A stretch of DNA of 47,507 nucleotides from Acidobacteriaceae bacterium (lineage in GTDB: Bacteria > Acidobacteriota > Terriglobia > Terriglobales > Acidobacteriaceae), in the NCBI GenBank assembly GCA_003131315.1, contig PKUV01000062.1, positions 1-47,507 of the forward strand, given 5' to 3'. Position 1 is the stretch's first letter, and every line of letters begins with the position of its first letter. A program made the position numbers and the translations under genes. Below are positions 8,593-15,190 of this stretch, in pieces. The notes under the pieces were generated by a model. That model searched no databases, was not told the origin of the DNA, and saw only the letters and a program-made list of their open reading frames with translations.

Positions 8593-10008
8593 TCAGGCGC
8601 GCTCCCTTTTCTTCGGAAGCGTCCCCGCCGGCAACTCCTCCGTCAACGCCGCCGGACGCCCCACGCTGTAATAAGAGAATCCGTGCTCCACCATCATCGC
8701 CGGATCGTACAGATTCCGCCCATCCAGTATGATCGGATACTTCACCAGGGTGCGCAGCCGCTCCAGATCAAGCGACGCGAACTCTTCCCACTCCGTCAGG
8801 ATCAACAGCGCATCCGCGCCCGTCGCCGCCTCATACGCATCCGCCGCGAACTCGACGCCCGATTTCAGCACCTCTTTCGCCCGCCCCATCGCCGCGGGAT
8901 CGTAGGCGCAAACGTGACAGCCCTCGCGCAGCAATTCCTGCACCAGCAGCAGCGCCGGAGACTCCCGAATATCGTCAGTCCCGCCCTTGAACGCCAGTCC
9001 CAGCACGCCCAGCCGCTTGCCGCGGAAAGTCCACAGCACGCTCCGAACCTTGCGCAAGAACCGGTGCCGCTGCTCTTCATTAATGCGGATCACTTCTTCC
9101 AGCAGCCGGAAGTCGTATCCGCTTTCCTTCGCGACCGCGCGGAACGCCATCAGGTCTTTTGGAAAGCACGACCCTCCATACCCGATCCCCGGGTTCATAA
9201 ATCGCGGCCCGATCCGCGAATCCGTCCCGATCCCGTCGCACACCTGCTGCACATTCGCCCCCACCGACTCGCAGATCGACGCCACCGCATTGATGAAAGA
9301 AATCTTCATCGCCAGAAATGCGTTGGATGCGTGCTTGATCAGTTCCGCGCTCTTCGTGCTCGTGACGATCAACCGCGGCGGCGCTTTGGCTGTGGCCGCT
9401 TCCGGACGCGGAATCGCATCCCCACGCCCGTAATACCATCCGCTCGTCAGCGGCCCGTAGAGTTGGCGCATCACCTCCGCGGCCCGCTCGCTCTCGACTC
9501 CCACCACGATGCGGTCGGGATAGAGAAAATCCGTAACCGCCGTCCCTTCGCGCAGAAATTCCGGATTCGAAGCCACATCGAACAGCGACGGATCGGCCCC
9601 GTTCCTCATGATGATGGTGCGGATCCACTGGCTCGTATACACCGGAACCGTACTCTTCTCCACCACCACTTTGTATTCGTCCACACCCCCGGAGATTTCC
9701 CGCGCCACCGACTCCACATACGACAGATCCGCGTCCCCGCTTTCGGTCGGCGGTGTCCCTACCGCGATGAACACTACCTCGCTCTCCCGCGTGGCCGCCT
9801 GCAAGTCACCGGAAAACTTGATGCGCTCGCCACGATGCCGCGCCAACAACTCGGGCAGGAATTTCTCATGAATCGGCACCTCGCCGTTCCTCAGTGCCGC
9901 GAGTTTCTTCTCGTCGTTATCGACCAGGACAACCTCGTGCCCCAGATCCGCAAAACACGTTCCCGTCACCAACCCCACGTACCCGGAACCGACCACCGCG
10001 ATGCGCAT
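8593..10008 (-). CDS. ugd: UDP-glucose 6-dehydrogenase
   Basis: 471 aa. The N-terminal NAD site is [24 protein letters not shown] (148-155) and the catalytic nucleophile Cys281 in [11 protein letters not shown] are present, as is the C-terminal [16 protein letters not shown] motif of the UDP-binding domain. It oxidises UDP-glucose twice with NAD+ to UDP-glucuronate, the substrate of the next gene, uxs. Compared with typical Ugd there is an extra stretch of about 15-20 residues at about 190-212 ([20 protein letters not shown]) before the conserved [14 protein letters not shown] helix. An AAGG lies 6 nt before the ATG. Enzyme identity is secure; the final polysaccharide is unknown. Confidence 0.95.
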   Translation of the reverse strand: MRIAVVGSGYVGLVTGTCFADLGHEVVLVDNDEKKLAALRNGEVPIHEKFLPELLARHRGERIKFSGDLQAATRESEVVFIAVGTPPTESGDADLSYVESVAREISGGVDEYKVVVEKSTVPVYTSQWIRTIIMRNGADPSLFDVASNPEFLREGTAVTDFLYPDRIVVGVESERAAEVMRQLYGPLTSGWYYGRGDAIPRPEAATAKAPPRLIVTSTKSAELIKHASNAFLAMKISFINAVASICESVGANVQQVCDGIGTDSRIGPRFMNPGIGYGGSCFPKDLMAFRAVAKESGYDFRLLEEVIRINEEQRHRFLRKVRSVLWTFRGKRLGVLGLAFKGGTDDIRESPALLLVQELLREGCHVCAYDPAAMGRAKEVLKSGVEFAADAYEAATGADALLILTEWEEFASLDLERLRTLVKYPIILDGRNLYDPAMMVEHGFSYYSVGRPAALTEELPAGTLPKKRERA

Positions 10009-10360
10009 AGCGAGCCTTCTCTCCTTGAGCTTTCATGTGCACCTCCGGCTCGTCGGTGTGCACTTTCTTATTTACTGTAGCAGTCTTTCCAGCGCTCACA
10101 GCCTCTCTATCGTCATCGCCGCGTAAACCGAGCCCAGAAACGGGAATTCGAATCTCACAAAAACATAGTGACTGCCATCACCGTCCGAACGGTCGGCATT
10201 CTAGCAGCCTATTCGTCCTGGAGACCGTGATGGCGTTGTCAAGCGGAAAGGCGATGCGGTGCGTTTTCGTTTCCCGATCTGAAAAGGCTACGACGTGTTT
10301 CAGCGGCTGAACCAGCACCTCGCCCAATAAATGCTGGACTTCGCCGCCGTTCCTTTGTGC
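10009..10360. other. 352-bp intergenic region upstream of ugd
   Basis: I see no gene. It lies between the end of brnA and the start of ugd, both on the minus strand, so it should hold the ugd promoter. A small inverted repeat GTGCAC...GTGCAC and ACCGT-ccga-ACGGT are visible but weak. Confidence 0.4.
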
Positions 10361-10654
10361 TCATCTTTTCTTTACCATGATCTCTCGGAGCAAGGAATTG
10401 GCTCTGGTCTGATAGCCTTTGCCCTGCTTGCGGAGCCAAGCAAGCACGTCCGCATCCAGGCGAAGTGTCACCTGCTTCTTGATGGGCCGGTAGAATGGGT
10501 TCCGCATGGCATTGCGCCAGAACTTGTCGGTCAATTCGGGGATGTCGGACAAATCGATTTCACGGTCGGGTCGGGTTGCGAGCTTGGCCAGCTCCCGCTT
10601 CCGCCTGGCAGTGGGCTTGCACTCAGTAAGAGTCTTTCTGACGATTTTGCTCAT
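10361..10654 (-). CDS. brnA: BrnA family antitoxin
   Basis: 97 aa. The C-terminal half reads FYRPIKKQVTLRLDADVLAW followed by LRKQGKGYQTRANSLLREIM, the BrnA pattern: a short strand plus helix-helix ribbon-helix-helix DNA-binding fold, with YQTRAN as the conserved turn. The N-terminal half is charged and would wrap the toxin. It overlaps the 3' end of brnT by 32 bp and has AAAGGAG 10 nt before its ATG, as expected of a coupled toxin-antitoxin pair. BrnA binds and neutralises BrnT, and the complex usually represses its own promoter. The family call is strong. Confidence 0.92.
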   Translation of the reverse strand: MSKIVRKTLTECKPTARRKRELAKLATRPDREIDLSDIPELTDKFWRNAMRNPFYRPIKKQVTLRLDADVLAWLRKQGKGYQTRANSLLREIMVKKR

Positions 10655-10925
10655 AATGAATTCGCTCCTTTCGGGTTGCTCGGCGAGCTGAAATGAGCCG
10701 GATGACCTCGTCTTGCCCTACTTCCTCAATGGTGTAGGCCATGAGTACAACAGTCACTCTCTCAATCATGCCGACGATCTGCCATCGGCGTTCGCCGCTT
10801 TCGATGTGGTCCTGGCCGGCAATAGCGAACGGATCATTGAAGACTTGCGCGGCGTCTGTAAACGCGATGCCATGCTTGCGCCGATTGTTTACGGCTTTGT
10901 CGTCGCTCCCCTCGAAGAAGATCAC
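10623..10925 (-). CDS. brnT: BrnT family ribonuclease toxin
   Basis: 100 aa. The sequence follows the BrnT family closely: FEGSDDKAVNNRRKHGIAF near the start, a VFNDPFAI segment, RRWQIVGMI, then VIRLISARRATRKERIHYE at the end. BrnT toxins have a RelE-like fold and cleave mRNA, halting growth. The toxin-first order and overlap with brnA are standard for this system. The family's usual FxWD motif is FEGSD here, a small divergence that might lower activity. The probable operator/promoter lies directly upstream (10935-10962). Confidence 0.92.
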   Translation of the reverse strand: MIFFEGSDDKAVNNRRKHGIAFTDAAQVFNDPFAIAGQDHIESGERRWQIVGMIERVTVVLMAYTIEEVGQDEVIRLISARRATRKERIHYEQNRQKDSY

Positions 10926-10934
10926 GCTGACAGT

Positions 10935-10962
10935 AGTATAATGCTAAAACTGTAGCTACAAA
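10935..10962 (-). promoter_or_regulatory. Candidate brnTA promoter and operator
   Basis: TGTAGCTACA at 10951-10960 is a perfect 10-bp palindrome 25 bp upstream of the brnT ATG. On the minus strand TATACT (10940-10935) could be the -10 box, with TTTGTA (10962-10957) 16 nt upstream as a poor -35 box, so the palindrome overlaps the core promoter. TAGTAT also occurs on both sides (10934, 10964). BrnA-type antitoxins repress their own promoter, which makes this a sensible operator. Inference from position and symmetry only. Confidence 0.45.
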
Positions 10963-11053
10963 ATAGTATGTTGTGTCGTAGCGGATATCCCGCTTTTCAT
11001 GACGAAGAACATTCTTCCCGTTTTTTGCGGTTCAAGCTTATACACGAAAATAA

Positions 11054-11092
11054 AAAAGGCCGGAACAGGGTACCGCCCTGGCTCTGCCTTTT
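11054..11092. terminator. Terminator-like hairpin between brnTA and the TonB receptor gene
   Basis: AAAAGGC (11054-11060) pairs with GCCTTTT (11086-11092); inside, CAGGG (11066-11070) pairs with CCCTG (11076-11080). Both strands carry T-rich tails, so it could end transcripts in either direction. It lies in the divergent space between brnT and the TonB receptor, so it may be a leader attenuator or a remnant; the role is unclear. Confidence 0.4.
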
Positions 11093-11132
11093 CAGTTGGT
11101 TGCGCGGTTAGGCGGATTTCCTATGACGTCCG

Positions 11133-13601
11133 TTGGTCTTTGGTCGTTCAGGACAGCCGCCTCTCCCGCCCGAAAGTAGTAGCGCTCCCGTCCAACAGCC
11201 TTCGCCCGCGATCGCTGTAAAATATCCCCAAGGCATTTCCCGCCGACCTCGGAGAATCCATCTGCGCCGTGCCCTGATCAACGCCGCACTTCTTCTCCTG
11301 CTTGTCTCCTCGCTGGCACGCGCGCAGGATCGCTCCGGCGAACTCCGCCTCTCCGTCACCGATTCCGACGGCGCCGTCCTGTCCGCCCACGGTCTTCTCG
11401 TCAGCCAGGCAAGCCACTTCGAACTCACCTTCGACACGGCTCCCACCGGCGAATACACCGCCAAGAAGTTGCCTCTGGGCACTTACCATCTGACCCTCGA
11501 GCACGCCGGATTCGCTCCCTACAATTCGCTGGTCGAGGTCCGCTCGCAGTTGCCGCGGAAGATTTCCGTCGTCCTCTCCGTTGCCACCGTCGCCCAAACC
11601 GTAGACGTAAAAGATTCCGACACGCTCCTCGATACCACGAACCCCGGCAACACTTACCAACTCGGCGCTCCCGCGTTGCGCGATTGGGGCGCCACCATTC
11701 CCGGACGCCAGGCCACCGACGTCGTCCAGTCGCAACCCGGCTGGGTGCTCGAGGCCAACGGAGTCGTTCATCCCCGCGCCTCCGAATACGACACGCAGTA
11801 CGTCGTCGACGGACTCCCCATCCTCAACAACCGCTCCCCCGCCTTCTCTCCCTCCGACGATCTCGACGATGTGCAGTCGGTCAAGACTTACACCTCGGGC
11901 ATTCCCCCCGAATTCGGCCGCAAGGTTGGAGGTGTGGTCGAAACCGTGACCGACCGCAATCCCGCGCGCGGCGTGCACGGCGCCGCCATCCTCGGCGGAG
12001 GAAGTTTCGGCACCGCAAACGCCTACATGGGCACCAGTTATTTCGACGGCCGCAACGTCTTCGGCCTCTCCATGGATGCGGCTCGTACCGGTCGCTTTCT
12101 CGATCCCCCGGTGCTCGAAAACTTCACCAACCGCGCCACCCTCGCCGGAATCAAAGCCAGGTTCGAGCGCGACCTCACTACAAAAGATCGTCTCCGCCTT
12201 TCGCTAAGTTTCGATCGCGCCGGTTTTCTCGTTCCGAACGAACTCATCCAGCAGCAGAACTTACAGCGCCAGGATCGCAGCAATCGGGAAGTCTCAGGCC
12301 AGGTCTCGTATCAGCACACGTTCTCCTCCAACGTCCTGGGCACCGTGCAGGGGCGCGTGCGCGACGACGAAGCCGGCCTCACTTCCAACGCATCTTCCTG
12401 GCCTATTCAACCGTTTCAGGATCGCGGTTTCCGCGAAGGGTATGTCAGCGCCACCGTCGCCGCCGACTTCCATCACCACGAAATTAAAGCCGGAGCCGAC
12501 TCCATCTACAGCTTCGTTCACGAACAATTCTCCTACCACATCACCGCGACCGAGCTTAACGGCCAGCCCATCTTCGATCCCTCCACGCCGCTCGATTTTT
12601 TCTTCCACCAATCGGGGGACGACCTCGAGCAGGCGTTCTTCGTCCAGGACAACGCGCATTTCGGCAACCTGAATCTGAGCGGCGGAATTCGCTTCGACCA
12701 CTACAGCGTTCGCGTCACCGACTCCGCCTGGAGCCCGCGCTTCGGTTTCGCCTGGTACGTCCCCAAGCTCGGCGTTGTGTTCCGCGGATCCTACGACCGC
12801 GCCTTCGGCACTCCCGCCATCGAGAACCTGCTCCTCAGCACCTCCGCCAAAGTGCGCACCCTTGACGGTATCGCCGCGCAACTCACCCTCCGGCCTTCGC
12901 GCGCCAACTATTACGAACTCGGCGCCACCAAGGAGCTCTTCCACAAAGCCCACATCTCCGCCAACGTCTTCCAGCGCGACACCCGCAATTTCGCCGACGA
13001 TGACGTCCTCCTCGATACCGGCGTCAGCTTTCCCATCGCGCTCAGTTCCGCCCACATCTACGGCGCCGAAAGCCAGCTCGCTCTCCCGCAGTGGGGCCCG
13101 TGGTCCGCCTGGTTCAACTATTCCTACATGGCCGCCTCCGCGCGTCTTCCGGTGGTCGGCGGATTATTTCTCGGCCAGGACGCTGCCGACCTCCTCAACT
13201 CCAACGCCCGCATCTGGATCTCCCAGGACCAACGCCACACCGCGCACGGCCAGCTCCGTTACCAGCCCTGGTCGCGCTTTTGGACGTCCGTCGGCGCCTC
13301 CTACGGCACCGGCCTTCCCGTCGACCTGAACGGCGAGAGCACCGCAACCCTCGTCGAAGAATTCGGCCAGGTCGTAGTCGACCGCGTCAACCTCAACGCC
13401 GGACGCGTGCGCCCATCCTTATCTCTCGATCTCTCCGCTGCCCTCGACCTCTACAAGAAAGAATCGCGCGCCGTGCGCCTCCAGGGCGATATTCGCAATC
13501 TCAACGACCGCCTCAACCTGATCAACTTTGCCAGCGTCTTTTCCGGCACCGCCATCGCCGCTCCCCGCACCTTCTCTCTCCGCCTCCGCTTCGATTACTA
13601 A
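11133..13601 (+). CDS. TonB-dependent outer-membrane receptor
   Basis: Up to 822 aa. A signal peptide (RRALINAALLLLLVSSLARA, cut before QD) leads to a carboxypeptidase-regulatory-like beta domain (ELRLSVTDSDGAVLSAHGLL, LPLGTYHLTLEHAGFAPY), then a plug region (QYVVDGLPILNNRS, VKTYTSGIPPEFGRKVGGVV), then a 22-strand-type barrel ending LRLRFDY with the usual terminal aromatic residue. The only accepted start after the upstream TGA is TTG 11133, leaving about 44 residues before the signal peptide. That is unusual, so translation may start at a rarer codon downstream, or the 5' end may be altered. Role: active uptake of an unknown ligand across the outer membrane, powered by TonB-ExbBD. The plug-barrel organisation matches acidobacterial CarboxypepD_reg receptors. 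Confidence 0.9.
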   Translation: MVFGRSGQPPLPPESSSAPVQQPSPAIAVKYPQGISRRPRRIHLRRALINAALLLLLVSSLARAQDRSGELRLSVTDSDGAVLSAHGLLVSQASHFELTFDTAPTGEYTAKKLPLGTYHLTLEHAGFAPYNSLVEVRSQLPRKISVVLSVATVAQTVDVKDSDTLLDTTNPGNTYQLGAPALRDWGATIPGRQATDVVQSQPGWVLEANGVVHPRASEYDTQYVVDGLPILNNRSPAFSPSDDLDDVQSVKTYTSGIPPEFGRKVGGVVETVTDRNPARGVHGAAILGGGSFGTANAYMGTSYFDGRNVFGLSMDAARTGRFLDPPVLENFTNRATLAGIKARFERDLTTKDRLRLSLSFDRAGFLVPNELIQQQNLQRQDRSNREVSGQVSYQHTFSSNVLGTVQGRVRDDEAGLTSNASSWPIQPFQDRGFREGYVSATVAADFHHHEIKAGADSIYSFVHEQFSYHITATELNGQPIFDPSTPLDFFFHQSGDDLEQAFFVQDNAHFGNLNLSGGIRFDHYSVRVTDSAWSPRFGFAWYVPKLGVVFRGSYDRAFGTPAIENLLLSTSAKVRTLDGIAAQLTLRPSRANYYELGATKELFHKAHISANVFQRDTRNFADDDVLLDTGVSFPIALSSAHIYGAESQLALPQWGPWSAWFNYSYMAASARLPVVGGLFLGQDAADLLNSNARIWISQDQRHTAHGQLRYQPWSRFWTSVGASYGTGLPVDLNGESTATLVEEFGQVVVDRVNLNAGRVRPSLSLDLSAALDLYKKESRAVRLQGDIRNLNDRLNLINFASVFSGTAIAAPRTFSLRLRFDY

Positions 13602-13639
13602 CAGCCCGTGTCTAAAACGTGCTGTTTCGACAGTGGTTC

Positions 13640-14185
13640 CTGTTGCGTGTACCGATGGCGATGTGGCATTCGACGCGAGATGACAGCCGGGAGTGGGCGT
13701 GCCGGTTTATTTAGGGCGTCCATGGTCGAGATAAGCTGCAAGAGAACGAAGCAAAGATGTGCCACAGCGTCCTGCATTGCTCGCGGCATCCCCGCGCCGA
13801 TCGTCTTTCGGAGGAGCAGCGCCAAGTTGCACGCCGCCGCTTGTAGCAGCAGCCTCTTCTGCACGTTCTGTTTTCCGCGCACGTACAATTGCCGCAGAGT
13901 TCCGGTCTCGTAGGCGTGCGCGAACGTCCGCTCGACCAGCGCGCCCCGTCGCCTCAACAACTGCTCGCCGCGATTGCCACCGATCCGCTGCCGGTTGGCG
14001 TAGAGTGCCGCCTGCTCTACCCGCTTGCCCGTCCACTCCCGCTGTCCGCGATCCGGTTCCGCAATGTAGGCCCGCTCCTCAAGTCCCAGCAGATCAACCA
14101 GCACGTCCCAGAGTGTCCACGGCACGTTCAGCCTTGTAGGCCAGGGCAGTACGCCCATCCGCGGCAAAGGAACCTATAACTTTGG
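13640..14185 (-). pseudogene. Remnant of an IS1182-like DDE transposase (C-terminal part)
   Basis: The minus-strand frame ending at 13598 encodes ERAYIAEPDRGQREWTGKR, GEQLLRRRGALVERTFAHAY, ETGTLRQLYVRGKQNVQKR and LLLQAAACNLALLLRK, the conserved C-terminal part of IS1182-like transposases (the last catalytic Glu region and the RxxLVERTFAH box). Just upstream, in another frame, ADGRTALAYKAERAVD (about 14110-14170) is an earlier transposase segment. In intact proteins some 50-60 residues lie between these two pieces, so there is an internal deletion with a frame change. The N-terminal half is missing altogether. Not functional. The open frame runs past the element end. Confidence 0.8.
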
Positions 14186-14741
14186 ATTTTCTTGCTTCCA
14201 CAATGAACGTTTCGCCAACCGACCCAGTTGCACGGCTGAATGAAAGATTGACGAATTCAGCACGATTCAGTGCGACCCTCATTGCTCGCTCGGTCTGAAA
14301 CGATTCCGTCCTCCCCTTTAGGAACCCGACAGTCTTGCCGGTACAGTGGAACAATAACCCGTTTGCCATGACGTATAGCCGAAAGAGCGTGGGGACTGGT
14401 TTCGGGATGGCATGGTGGAGAAGTTCAGCTATCGTGAAACTCGGGAGATGCAGGCTTAGCGACAAACCGCCGCCAGGAACGAGGATGCGGTGAATTTCTG
14501 CAAGCGTTTTCTGAATGTTCATGTAGGGGAGAGCAACGGCGGAAATTACGCGATCGAAACTCTCATCCTCGAATGGCAACCATTCACCGGCGCCTTGCAG
14601 ATAAGTTCGGTTTGGAAATCGCACCTTGGCAGTAACCAGACGGCTGTCGTCGATGTCAAGTCCCGTAACCTCATCCGAAGCGGTGACCCCCCATGAAGCC
14701 AAGTCCCGCCCCGATCCGCAACCTAAGTCGAGGACTCGCAT
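14094..14741 (-). CDS. Class I SAM-dependent methyltransferase, probably truncated
   Basis: 215 aa. Motif I is VLDLGCGSGRD right at the N-terminus, followed by TGLDIDDSRL (motif II), WLPFEDESFDRVIS (motif III-IV) and ILVPGGGLSLSL (post-motif). This is a Methyltransf_11-type SAM-binding fold. The usual 30-40 residues before motif I are missing; ATG 14741 has GAGAGG 8 nt upstream. The last 30 or so residues (from about FAADGRTALAY) are transposase sequence, so the gene's own 3' end has been replaced. It lies between the inverted repeats of the decayed transposon and reads in the same direction as the transposase. Substrate unknown; it may be a non-functional captured fragment. Confidence 0.65.
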   Translation of the reverse strand: MRVLDLGCGSGRDLASWGVTASDEVTGLDIDDSRLVTAKVRFPNRTYLQGAGEWLPFEDESFDRVISAVALPYMNIQKTLAEIHRILVPGGGLSLSLHLPSFTIAELLHHAIPKPVPTLFRLYVMANGLLFHCTGKTVGFLKGRTESFQTERAMRVALNRAEFVNLSFSRATGSVGETFIVEARKSKVIGSFAADGRTALAYKAERAVDTLGRAG

Positions 14742-14784
14742 AAACCACGCCTCTCAGCCATGATTTCCGTTTTGGACACCGGGC

Positions 14785-15190
14785 CGACAGCATTATATGC
14801 CAGATTTCCTTGCTGCGGAACCGAGCGGTTCACCATGTAAGTCGTGCCCGGCGGCTTCAGCAAAAGCCCGCACTGCCCTCCAGAGGAAAGCGATTTTAGA
14901 CACGAGCTGCTAACTGCCTCGCGCAAAACTTGAATTTTGGGCGGAGCAGCCCTTCCAGTGCTGCATGAAAAGGGGTCGCTCTGAAGAAAAAGGGCGCAAA
15001 TGTGCAAACATTTGCGCCTGGCCAAAAAGTGGCATTGTGATTCCACCGCCTTCAGGTGTATAAAACCCTATCTAACTTGTTGCAGTTCACTGATTATTTT
15101 GCTTTTTCCAGTAAGCCCCTTCCCCGGCGTTCCAAGTGCTATTTACCAGCGTAAACACCTGGCCGTTATATTTTGGAGGCAACAAAGGCG
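14785..15190. other. About 400-bp gene-free region with a strong hairpin
   Basis: No supported gene. A minus-strand frame spanning 14723-15046 has no recognisable content. The region holds the leader of the propeller gene and one perfect hairpin (14993-15018). Confidence 0.4.
14993..15018 (-). terminator. Terminator-like hairpin without an assigned gene
   Basis: GGCGCAAATG (14993-15002) pairs perfectly with CATTTGCGCC (15009-15018) around a 6-nt loop. On the minus strand the stem is followed by CTTTTTCTTC, like an intrinsic terminator. No minus-strand gene is seen upstream, so it could end an unannotated small RNA, or be a remnant. Confidence 0.45.

Larger units (their letters stand above)
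13604..14784. mobile_element. Decayed transposon bounded by inverted repeats, carrying a methyltransferase
   Basis: GCCCGTGTCTAAAACG at 13604-13619 and CGTTTTGGACACCGGGC at 14768-14784 are inverted copies with one substitution and one extra base. Between them, on the minus strand, lie a methyltransferase reading frame and a transposase remnant in two frames. The left end begins 3 bp after the TonB receptor stop codon. I see no clear target duplication. The transposase is of the IS1182-like DDE type. The boundaries are inferred from the repeats. Confidence 0.5.

Noticed and set aside
8587-10080. 497-aa open frame antisense to ugd
   Set aside because: It is an Arg/His/Pro-rich shadow of a well-supported gene; the long opening is explained by GC-rich codon use.
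14723-15046. N-terminal part of the methyltransferase in another frame
   Set aside because: It reads through the transposon's inverted repeat and shows no methyltransferase similarity, so a simple frameshift is not supported.
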